Shown here: positions 1-8,018 of the stretch, one piece after another | How positions within the stretch are numbered: the first letter of the stretch is position 1 | Layout: each line of letters starts with the position of its first letter | Source: Caloramator sp. mosi_1 | GTDB taxonomy: Bacteria > Bacillota > Clostridia > Clostridiales > Caloramatoraceae | Length of the DNA stretch: 64,000 bases | Assembly: GCF_028622835.1 (NCBI RefSeq) | Contig: NZ_CP117677.1 | Location: 2,528,820-2,592,819, forward strand | Direction of reading: 5' to 3' | Notes under the pieces: model-generated | Told to the model about the DNA's origin: nothing | The model's database searches: none | What the model saw: only the letters and a program-made list of their open reading frames with translations | Position numbers and translations under genes: made by a program

Positions 1-162
1 AGGCGGTATCGTTGCAAATAATGGTTAAATCTCTAACTCCCTTTTGACTATTGCATCTACTATACTCTCTGCTGTTCCGACTCCTAAAAATCCACCAAAC
101 ATAATAGTTTGGCCATCGTTAATAAACTCCATTATCTCTTCAATACTTTTTATCTTGTTCAT
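1..162 (-). CDS. CoA-transferase subunit A, N-terminal part (runs off window)
   Basis: Partial gene whose first 50 or so codons lie here. The start is ATG at 162-160, preceded by a strong GGAGGTGGA ribosome binding site. The protein begins MNKIKSIEEIMEF, followed by GQTIMFGGFLGVGTAE, typical of the alpha subunit of acetate/butyrate/acetoacetate CoA-transferases (AtoD/CtfA). These move CoA between acyl-CoA and short-chain acids in fermentation. The frame is broken near position 40: restoring one base in an AAAA run restores the family sequence GVRDLTIICNDTA. The catalytic glutamate lies in subunit B, outside the window. The 124 bases upstream are AT-rich with a plausible minus-strand promoter but no clear operator. 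Confidence 0.8.
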
Positions 163-286
163 AATCCACCTCCATAACCCCCATTCTAATTATATAATAT
201 AAAAAATAGCAGCATTAACAATTTATATTATTTTTAAATTTTCATAATATTTTGTTATTTCTCGATTTTGCTTATCTATTCTCCCA

Positions 287-1636
287 TTATTTAACTCTGT
301 TTAAGTTGCTAAGTCTATCTTCATATATTTCTACTTCTTCCTTAAGCTTTAGCTTTCTTGCCACCAATACCAAGTGATAAAGTATGGTTTTTACTGCACC
401 ACCTCTTTTAGATGAAGTTTCATAGGCATTTTTAAGACAATATAAGCCTCTTCATATCTTTTATTGAATATAAGTAGCTGTGCTAAATAATCCCAAACAA
501 TATTGTTTCCTCCATAAATCATCAAAAACTCTAATATCTTCTTTTCTGCTCTATCATAATTTTTATCCCTTATCGAAATGTTTATGTTTTCTATCCTACT
601 CTTCATCTGATAAACCATATCCTTATACAAATAATTTAGCACCTTTTTACCAAGCTCTGTAGCATTGTACATAAGGCATCCATTATATGCTTTTATTTCA
701 ATAAGCCCCATATTAACAAAGGATAAATCTAATACACACCCACCCTTTGTCATAGCTTCAATGCTGGCAAGCCTAAATCTTTCGCTGGCAATTTCTATTA
801 AACTATTTTTCTCATCTATTCTAATCATTTCATTTACATTTATTTTAACCTGATCATTTTTATTAAAGATACTAATCAATATGTCTCTAATTTTTATGAT
901 GTCAAAGTTTAAATTGTCTACGATATTTGCCCAGTTTGTCCTAAATAGCATTAAATACAAAATTCCAGCATATCTTTCATCTATATCTAATCTTGATAAT
1001 GCTCTACCCTTTTTGTAACTTCAATAACATTTTTATCATAAATGATTAAGTTGTTTTGAATTAAAAACTTTATGAAGACCTCTGTCTCTTCATTTTTTCA
1101 TAACTCTCAAGTGGAATATCGTTTAATATCTTCTCTAACAAAATCATTGTTTTAAAATCATAGTTGTTTACATATTCGCAATTATTTATTACAAACTTAC
1201 TAAAATTGTTTGTTGTAATTTCCTTTATAAAGTCCTTTGTATCATCCCTTTTACCCATCAATCTGTCATATTTTTCTAAATAGTATTCAGTATTATTAAA
1301 CATTCTTTTATAGTGAGCTATCTTTCCACCCTTTATAAACTTATTAATCTTTAAAAATTCAGTAAGCTCCAGCATTGCATTAAGCATTTTGGGTATGCCG
1401 TCTCTTCCTCCAAGTTCACTATTGATTACACTTATCATATCTGTAAATTCTTCAAAGGTAAAAGAATCAATGGTTTCTAAAGTTTCATTGAAATAAACTA
1501 AAACTCTGTTTATTAAAAGCTTTACAACAAGTAGATTAAAGTTAATGGTTTCTTCATCTAAATTTTTTTCTCTCATATATTTTTCAAAGGCAATGAGCTT
1601 TTCCTTGTCGGTCACTTTTTTCACCACCCTAAACAT
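287..1636 (-). CDS. Unknown helical protein of about 450 aa, three frame breaks
   Basis: I do not recognise this protein. It reads as one gene split in three places (near 400, 1000 and 1075); in each case one extra base in a short homopolymer run joins the frames. The start at 1636 (MFRVVKKVTDKEKL) is followed by a lysine/glutamate-rich helical region. The last third (LEFLMIYGGNNIVWDYLAQL) looks like a TPR-type helical repeat. There is no signal peptide or membrane segment. It is transcribed away from the DegV gene, with about 150 bases between their starts. Two separate genes are possible, but the clean rejoining favours one. Confidence 0.55.
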
Positions 1637-1786
1637 TTTTATTTACATTATTTCCAAAATAATTGTAAATAATACTATAAAAGCAGATATTTAGGCTTGA
1701 TTTATAACAAAAATTAACTAAAATTAATTGTTAAATGTTTAAAAACGTTATATAATAAATTCATAAACCAAATTCGGAGGTATGTT

Positions 1787-2629
1787 ATGGAAAAGATAGC
1801 TCTAATCACTGACAGCTCTTGCGATTTACCTAAAGAAATAATAATAAAAAATAACATTGAGGTTATTCCTCTTAATGTTATATATTCAAACCGCGAGTAT
1901 AAGGACGGGGTTGATATTACACCTGAAGAAGTTGCTAAAAATCTTGAAGTTGAGATTCCAAAGACATCTATGCCATCACCAAGTGATGTTTTAAATAAAA
2001 TAGAATACCTAAAAAGTGAAGGCTATACTCATTGTATTATTATCACATTATCATCTGGGCTTAGCGGAACCTACAATATGATTAAGATGATCACAAGTGA
2101 AATTAGCGATATGGTAATTGAAGTTTTCGACTCAAAGATACTTTCCTTAGGACTTGGATTTGTTGTTCTACAAACTGCAAAGATGATACAGCAAAAATTA
2201 TCCTTCAATGAGATTACAAATAAATTAAGCTCAATCAGAGAACAGGTTAAGGGATTTTTTATAGTAGATACCTTAGAATACCTTAAAAAAGGTGGAAGAA
2301 TAGGTCGTGTCACCGCTGCACTTGGAAGCCTTTTAAGTATAAAACCTATTATATCTGTTGATGAAAATGGTAAATACTTTACCTTCAATAAAGCTCGAGG
2401 TAAAAATCAAGCCCTTGATAGAATGCTTGATGAACTTAAAGCTGTTATAAATAATGGAAAGTATTTGGTAGGAATTCCCCACGGATGCGTTAAGGAAGAA
2501 GCCCTAAAATATGCAGAAAAGATAAAAGCCCTTGGAAATATAGAGGATATTATAATAGGTCAAATAAGCCCTGCACTTTTAGTGCATTCAGGCCCTGGAC
2601 TTATTGGACTTGTGTTTATGCCAGTTTAA
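1787..2629 (+). CDS. DegV family fatty-acid-binding protein
   Basis: Intact 280-residue protein, the usual length for the family. The start has a GGAGG site 7 bases upstream. It opens with the family signature KIALITDSSCDLP, then KTSMPSPSDV and SSGLSGTYN, which form the lipid head-group pocket, and later VDTLEYLKKGGRIG. DegV proteins bind a fatty acid; the homologous FakB proteins present exogenous fatty acids to the kinase FakA for phosphorylation. No FakA-like gene is visible nearby, so the partner must be elsewhere. It is a single-gene unit, with a decayed dispersed repeat after its 3' end. Confidence 0.92.
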   Translation: MEKIALITDSSCDLPKEIIIKNNIEVIPLNVIYSNREYKDGVDITPEEVAKNLEVEIPKTSMPSPSDVLNKIEYLKSEGYTHCIIITLSSGLSGTYNMIKMITSEISDMVIEVFDSKILSLGLGFVVLQTAKMIQQKLSFNEITNKLSSIREQVKGFFIVDTLEYLKKGGRIGRVTAALGSLLSIKPIISVDENGKYFTFNKARGKNQALDRMLDELKAVINNGKYLVGIPHGCVKEEALKYAEKIKALGNIEDIIIGQISPALLVHSGPGLIGLVFMPV

Positions 2630-2696
2630 AAAGGCAGGCAAATGGTATATTCGTGATATGTATCAGGATGTTTACAAACATAAAAAATGCTATACT

Positions 2697-2792
2697 ATGA
2701 TATTGCCCCTTGAAAGGATTTCGATTGGCCCCTTGAAGGAATGCCAAAGAAATCCTTCAAGGAGCCAATCATATTACAACTTTTTCAACAAC
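2697..2792. repeat. Internally deleted copy of the 275-bp MITE-like repeat
   Basis: This segment carries both ends of the repeat seen in full at 17292 and 44791, but no middle. It starts near TTGCCCCTTGAAAGGATTTC, passes through GAATGCCAAAGAAATCCTTC and ends with CAACTTTTTCAACAACC. It lies between the DegV stop and the stop of the convergent small gene. Confidence 0.65.
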
Positions 2793-2795
2793 CAT

Positions 2796-3201
2796 TTAAA
2801 TAAAAGCTTTATTCATTATGTACCCTTCAAAATACTCTATTGCACCCTCTATGTTTGAAACCCCATAATTATTCAAAAAAGCTCAATCTTTATTTTATCC
2901 ACACCTCTTATATCTATTTTTTAACCACAATATTTCCATAATCACTGCTTAAATCTTCATATCCACCGTCATAGTCCATAATTACGTTTATTACACCATA
3001 AATACAATCCTTTGGATTTTCAAATATGTCAACATTTACAAAATCCAACGCATTCTTTGGACTCGAATAAAAATATTTAAAGGCTACATTATCCTCAAGA
3101 CCATCCCTTCTTCCATCATAAAACATAAGATTTTTCCTTCCCTTTAAAACCATATCTATTCTATTTACTAAATCTAAACTATTAACTGCCGCTTTTATCA
3201 A
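2796..3201 (-). CDS. Small protein of unknown function, two frame breaks
   Basis: About 134 residues once two single-base breaks, both in homopolymers (near 2920 and 2888), are joined. The likely start is TTG at 3201, with GGAGGTGTGACAG just upstream. The sequence (MIKAAVNSLDLVNRIDMVLKGRKNLMF in two stretches, then FYDGRRDGLEDNVAFKYFYS) has no signal peptide, membrane helix or motif I recognise. A short acidic central part is followed by KIDIRGVDKIKIELF. Its 3' end abuts the truncated repeat. No function is assigned. Confidence 0.5.
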
Positions 3202-3431
3202 CTGTCACACCTCCAATACGCACAAATTTAATAATATCACAATATATTAATAGTTTTCAACTAAAAAGAATATTACTATTCTATTTTAAAAACTTTTTTC
3301 ATATTTTAATATGATAGAAGTTTTATTGAGGTGTAGTATGGATATACAAAAATTATCCTTGCTAATTAATATAATAAACAGAGAAAAAATACTTCAAATA
3401 TCCTTTTACAATGAATAAAAGAGGTTTAGAA

Positions 3432-3923
3432 ATGAAAAATTTATCAATTGAACACACTTATACTCTGCTAAACCTTGCAAAACTGCTCTCTCAATATGAT
3501 ATAAACATAGAAATAGATGAACCACATTTTGATAGAAGCAACAAAGAAGAAACTGTCATTGCTTTGATTGACGATATTTCAAATTATGCTGAACTTTTAA
3601 GAAAAGAAGATGAAACTACAAAGGAATTAATATCTAAACTTATAGACATAAAATGTAACTTGATTAAGGAACTTGTAAAGGATAAAAGAGGTGAATTAGT
3701 TTTAACAAAGGAAGAACTATTAAAATTTGATGGTTCTAATGGAAACCCTGCCTATGTTGCAATAGATGGAATTATTTACGACGTAACAAATAACAGAACG
3801 TGGCTTGATGGCGTTCATTTTGGTCTTGTAGCAGGGCGTGATTTAACAGAGGAAATGAACAGCTGTCACGAAAACAAAGAAACTCTGCTTTTAAAGCTAA
3901 CACCTGTAGGAAAGCTTAAATAA
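3432..3923 (+). CDS. Cytochrome b5-like haem/steroid-binding domain protein
   Basis: About 163 residues from ATG 3432, chosen because AGAGG lies 7 bases upstream; an in-frame ATG at 3411 is an alternative. The N-terminal half is helical and charged. The C-terminal 75 residues (LTKEELLKFDGSNGNPAYVAIDGIIYDVT, given here in parts: LTKEELLKFDGSNG, then PAYVAIDGIIYDVTNN) match the cytochrome b5-like domain of small clostridial proteins, ending SCHENKETLLLKLTPVGKL. In this subfamily the domain may bind haem or a steroid-like ligand; ligand histidines are not evident. A separate short reading frame with its own GAGGTG site at 3338-3418 (MDIQKLSLLINIINREK) may be a lost N-terminal piece. Confidence 0.7.
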   Translation: MKNLSIEHTYTLLNLAKLLSQYDINIEIDEPHFDRSNKEETVIALIDDISNYAELLRKEDETTKELISKLIDIKCNLIKELVKDKRGELVLTKEELLKFDGSNGNPAYVAIDGIIYDVTNNRTWLDGVHFGLVAGRDLTEEMNSCHENKETLLLKLTPVGKLK

Positions 3924-3954
3924 AAAGAAATAAGGCTAAACGCCTTATTTCTTT
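3924..3954. terminator. Bidirectional terminator between the b5-like gene and glgP
   Basis: AAAGAAATAAGGC and GCCTTATTTCTTT form a 13-base stem around a 5-base loop. A-rich and T-rich flanks allow it to work for the two convergent genes. It overlaps the glgP stop codon. Confidence 0.8.
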
Positions 3955-5566
3955 ATATACATTAAATCATAGTATTCCTTAACCATTCTTGCAGCTGAGA
4001 ACTTTTCTTGAGTTGACTTAATGCTTTCTCTCATCATTTCTGCCCACTTAGCCTTGTTTTCATAGTAAGTTGGAACAACTTCCTTTAGAAGTACATCGTA
4101 TAGGCACTTTGCATCGTGTGCATCTAATTCTTCAAGTGTTTCAAAGTCGTCAACTCCCTTGCCATCTCCAAACTGCCATCCGTTTACACCGTGGTTACAA
4201 GCTTCTGGCCACCATCCATCAAGGATACTGCAGTTTAGAACACCATTCATAGTTGCCTTCATTCCTGAAGTACCTGAAGCTTCTTGTGGTCTTCTTGGGT
4301 TATTTAGCCATATGTCGCATCCTCTTGTTAGCATTGCACCTATTTCCATATCATAGTTTTCTAAGAATACAACGCTATTTGGATACTTCTTAGCATAAGA
4401 AACTATATCTGCTATTATACCCTTTCCTGTATAGTCATTTGGATGTGCCTTACCTGCAAATATTATTTGTATTTTTCCGCTTTCTAAATATGGAGCAATT
4501 AGCTTTTCATCTGTAAATATTAGGTTACTTCTCTTATATGGAGCGGCTCTTCTTGAAAAACCAATTAATAGCTTATCTGCATCAAGCTTAACTCCTGTTC
4601 TCTTTTCAACAAAAGCTATAAGTTCCTTCTTTATTTCTTGATGAACCTTAAGTAGATCTTCACCTTCTTCATATGCTTTTCTTATTCTTGCATCTTGCCA
4701 AGTTCCATTGTGAACACCATTTGTAATACCAAGTATTTCTGGTCTTCCTTCAACAAATGACCACATTTCATTTGCTGTTTCCTTGTGAAGTTGAGCAACA
4801 CCATTTGCTATTCTTGCCATTCTAAGTGCTGCAACTGTCATATTGAATGGGTCTCCACCAAGCTTCTTCATTTGCCAGTAATCTAAGTGTAGATAAGCTC
4901 CCATATACTCAAGTAGTCTGTGTGGATGAACTTCATTACCTGCTGGAACAGGAGTATGAGTTGTAAATACTATCTCTTCTCTTGTCTTTTCTAATGCTTC
5001 ATTGAAGCTCATTCCTTCTTCCATCTTTTCTCTTATTAGTTCAAGTCCAGCAAATACTGGGTGGTTGTCATTAAAGTGATATACATCAACATCAATTCCA
5101 AGTTCTCTAAGTGCTCTAACTCCACCAACACCAAGAATTATTTCTTGAGCAACTCTTTCCTCTGCAAACCATCCATAAAGTTGTGCAGTAAGTAATCTAT
5201 CTGAGTTTTCATCTAAATCTGCATCAAGCAGGTATAGTGGAATGTTTCCAAACTTTTCACACTTCCAAACCTTTAACCATACCTTTCTATCTCTTATTTC
5301 AACTGGAACCTTAACGCCTGTATCTTCTAAAAGTCATATTCATAAACGCGATAAGTGTCAACAGTCTTTCCATCTTCACCTATGTATTGATCAACATAAC
5401 CTTGTTTCCACTTAATACCAATAGCCACCATAGGAACTTCTAAGTCCTTTGCTGCCTTTATTATATCGCCTGCTAAGATTCCAAGTCCTCCAGAGTAGAT
5501 TTTAAAATTTGTATCAAGACCGTATTCCATACAGAAATATGCTGCAGTTGGTAACTTCTTGCTCAT
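3945..5566 (-). CDS. glgP: Alpha-glucan (glycogen/maltodextrin) phosphorylase
   Basis: Phosphorolyses alpha-1,4-glucans to glucose-1-phosphate in the cytoplasm. About 540 residues, matching the short alpha-glucan phosphorylase family rather than the 800-residue enzymes. It starts at ATG 5566 after AAGGAGGATATGAA. N-terminal landmarks are AAYFCMEYGLDTNF and YSGGLGILAGDIIKAA; later come NDNHPVFAGLEL and the pyridoxal-phosphate region SGTSGMKATMNGVLN. One frame break near 5330 is repaired by one T in a TTTT run (YDF-LEDTGVKVPVEIRDRK). The promoter carries two palindromic operator candidates, suggesting carbon-source control. With the pullulanase at 10.9 kb it would form a glycogen/dextrin breakdown route. 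Confidence 0.93.
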
Positions 5567-5578
5567 TTCATATCCTCC

Positions 5579-5590
5579 TTAAACGTTTAA
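5579..5590. promoter_or_regulatory. CG-centred palindrome in the glgP 5' leader
   Basis: TTAAACGTTTAA is a perfect 12-base palindrome with the central CG typical of LacI/CcpA-family operators. It lies between the -10 box (TATAAT, 5609-5614 on the minus strand) and the glgP ribosome binding site. A regulator bound here would act as a roadblock. Which protein binds is unknown. Confidence 0.5.
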
Positions 5591-5628
5591 TTAATCTTAC
5601 AAGGGTATTATACAACATAGTTTTAAAA

Positions 5629-5644
5629 ATGCAATCGATTGCAT
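5629..5644. promoter_or_regulatory. LacI-family operator candidate overlapping the glgP -35 box
   Basis: ATGCAATCGATTGCAT is a perfect 16-base palindrome. Its right half on the minus strand supplies TTGCAT, the -35 element, placed 16 bases from a consensus TATAAT. This geometry suits direct repression by a LacI-family sugar regulator (MalR-like). The regulator is not in this window. Confidence 0.6.
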
Positions 5645-5693
5645 ACAAAAAATTTAAAAATATAATAAATTTATACAACCTACATAAAATTAA

Positions 5694-6454
5694 TTAAACA
5701 ATCCTTTCAAATCCAGTATAGACATTCAATCTATTTCCTCTTGCAAAGCCTACAAGTGTTATATTGCACATCTTAGCCAAATCAACGGCTAAAGATGTTG
5801 GAGCAGAATGTGAAACAATCAATGGTAGATTTATCCTTGAAGCCTTTATTAACATATCCGATGATATTCTACCAGATGTAATAATATATTTATCATCAAA
5901 CCCTATTTTAGTAATCAATCCATAGCCAATAACCTTATCTACTGCATTATGCCTTCCTATATCATCCATTCTAACTAATATATCCTTATCGCATAGGCAG
6001 GCACTATGTACTCCACCTGTTTCTATAAACAAACTACTCTCTTTGTTAAATCTATTAACATTTTTAAGTATGTCCTGTGCAGAAAATTTAATTTTACTTT
6101 TTACTCTTAAAAGATTTTCGCTTGTCATTAGGCTAATATGTATACTGCCCTTTCCGCATCCAGACGTTAATGCACCCTCTCTTTTTTATCTCTCTGTTTT
6201 TATCCTTCAACATTATATATACGTTTTGTTCAAGTACACTAATACCATCTACTTCACTATAATCTTCTATAACACCATCAGTTTTTAAAAACCGATGCAG
6301 AGTTCCTTTAAATTTTGAGGTAGACACATCAAGGTTGTATAATAATAGTTATTTATATATATATTTACTGGAATCTCAGCAACTACAATATCATCCTTTT
6401 CTATTTTTTCTCCATCCTTAAATACATATATTTTTTAGTGCTTACAACATCCAT
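5694..6454 (-). CDS. fdhD: Formate dehydrogenase accessory sulfurtransferase FdhD
   Basis: FdhD passes sulfur from a cysteine desulfurase to the molybdenum/tungsten bis-MGD cofactor, a step needed for active formate dehydrogenase. About 255 residues after joining breaks near 6180, 6295 and 6435, each next to a homopolymer. With the last repair, the start is ATG 6454, inside the end of mobA (13-base overlap), which implies translational coupling. Family landmarks are IPVNIYINN, ELCIGFL, SGCGKGSIHIS (the cysteine region), GGVHSACLC and DIGRHNAVDKVIGYG. It is the last gene of the fdhF-focA-mobA-fdhD operon. The identity is clear; exact break positions are inferred. Confidence 0.88.
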
Positions 6455-7050
6455 TTAAAATATTCCCCGTATTTTAATTTTTCTAAATCCTCTTTGTAGT
6501 TTAAATTAGCAAACATATCAACTTCTGATATAAATTTTTCTACTTCTTCATCGGATGTATATATTGCTTGACATTTCATAATAGTATCCATTATTTTAAA
6601 CCTTCCTTTATCTATTGACTCCTTCAATTTATCCTTTATATCTATGGAATAGAAAGAGCATAAGGGCTCAAAATACCCTCCCTTTTTCGTTATTAGACAT
6701 TCTGCTTCTTTTGTGTCTAAAATTTCCTTCATATACCTAATGTAATCTAAATTTATAAAGGGCATATCGCAGCCAACAACAAATACAAATTGTGAGTTCG
6801 AATTTAAAAGTGCTGTATAGATAGCTCCAATTGGGCCGCAATCCTTTATAACGTCCTCAATAACTCTAAATCCTGTGTTAAATTTATTTTTGTCATTAGT
6901 AATAAAAACAATATCATCAAATACCCTATTTAGTTTTTCGGCAATATGTTCAATTAATAATTTGTCATTAAACACCAATTTACTTTTATCAAAACCCATT
7001 CTTGAACTTTTCCCACCGCATAGTATTGCTGCTGTTGAAAACTTTTTCAA
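6442..7050 (-). CDS. mobA: Molybdenum cofactor guanylyltransferase MobA
   Basis: MobA joins GMP from GTP to molybdopterin, forming the guanine dinucleotide cofactor of formate dehydrogenase. The intact frame has the nucleotide-binding motif AAILCGGKSSRMGFDK near the N-terminus, GPIGAI, and the metal-binding VVGCDMPF. I prefer TTG 7050, preceded by AAGGGGTGATTC, over the upstream in-frame codons; this gives 202 residues. It lies between focA and fdhD and overlaps fdhD. Its place in a formate dehydrogenase operon shows the cofactor is the bis-MGD form. Confidence 0.92.
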   Translation of the reverse strand: MKKFSTAAILCGGKSSRMGFDKSKLVFNDKLLIEHIAEKLNRVFDDIVFITNDKNKFNTGFRVIEDVIKDCGPIGAIYTALLNSNSQFVFVVGCDMPFINLDYIRYMKEILDTKEAECLITKKGGYFEPLCSFYSIDIKDKLKESIDKGRFKIMDTIMKCQAIYTSDEEVEKFISEVDMFANLNYKEDLEKLKYGEYFKWML

Positions 7051-7068
7051 AGAATCACCCCTTAACCA

Positions 7069-7109
7069 AAGTGCCATGAAAACAGCACAAATTGCTTTTC
7101 ATGGCACTT
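7069..7109. terminator. Long inverted repeat between focA and mobA
   Basis: AAGTGCCATGAAAA and TTTTCATGGCACTT form a 14-base stem around a 13-base centre. The T-run after it is short, so it may be a partial terminator or an mRNA-stabilising hairpin that lowers mobA/fdhD expression relative to focA. It shares AAGTGCCA by chance or descent with the REP family but lacks the CACCCAGGTG core. Confidence 0.45.
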
Positions 7110-7113
7110 AAAA

Positions 7114-7965
7114 TTACATTTTTACAGTATTATTTGCACTAACTTTAGCAGGTATTCTCTTGAAAGCTAAATAATACATACAACCTATAAACAGAGCACC
7201 ACCAACTATATTTCCTAATGTTGATGGAATTAAATTATGAATCATTGAACCTATTGATATGTGTGATAGTTTTTCTTCTGTAAAATGTCCTATTTCAGCA
7301 TATACTGGATTTGTCTTAGCCAATATACCTATTGAAAAATAATACATATTTGCCACGCAGTGCTCATATCCTGCCACAACAAAGGCCATAATAGGGAACC
7401 ATACAGCAAATATCTTATGTATTACGTCCTTTGCACCATAAGACATCCACACCGCTATGCAAACTAAAATATTACAAAGTATACCACTTGTAAAGGCCTT
7501 ATAAAAGGTAAGCTTCCCTTATAGGCTGCAACCTTTAATGCATATGCACCAAGTTTTCCACCATTTACATCAAGACCACCCGATGCAAAAATCAAATACG
7601 CTATAAGTATTGAACCTAAAAGATTTGCAAAATATACAAAAACCAGTTTTTAAACATCTTTTTAAGCTCTACTTTTCCATCAATTACTCCAACTAAAATC
7701 ATTGTATTACTTGTAAAAAGTTCTCCTCCACCAAGAAGTATCATCATAAGACCTACTGGGAAAACTGCACCCGCCATAAACTTTGCTACACCAAAGTTTT
7801 CAATAGAATGGCTGGCAACTGCAGCAGAATAACCGCCAAGTGCAATAAACGCACCACCAATAATTCCTAAAATAATCATCTGTAACGCTTGAAGTTTTGA
7901 TTTTTTACGCCAGCAGCAATTGTTTCATCAACAATTTCATTTGGTATTAACATTCTTTTCTCCAT
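7114..7965 (-). CDS. focA: Formate/nitrite transporter family channel (FocA type)
   Basis: Pentameric membrane channel of the FNT family, about 283 residues with six transmembrane helices. It starts at ATG 7965 (MEKRMLIPNEIVDETI) after GGAGATGCTGT. Breaks near 7510, 7630 and 7895 are each mended by one homopolymer base. Landmarks are GGAFIALGGYSA, SNTMILVGVIDGK, and the C-terminal VAGYEHCVANMYYF and HNLIPSTLGNIVGGALF. The conserved pore histidine is in the YEHCVANM segment. Lying directly after the formate dehydrogenase gene (53 bases), it most likely imports or exports formate; nitrite is unlikely in this context. Confidence 0.9.
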
Positions 7966-8018
7966 ACAGCATCTCCTTTCAATTGATAAAATTATAACAA
8001 GGGAGAGAACCTCCCTTA

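Noticed and set aside
7069-7109. The focA-mobA hairpin as a REP copy
   Set aside because: Only AAGTGCCA is shared; the CACCCAGGTG core and the second block are absent.
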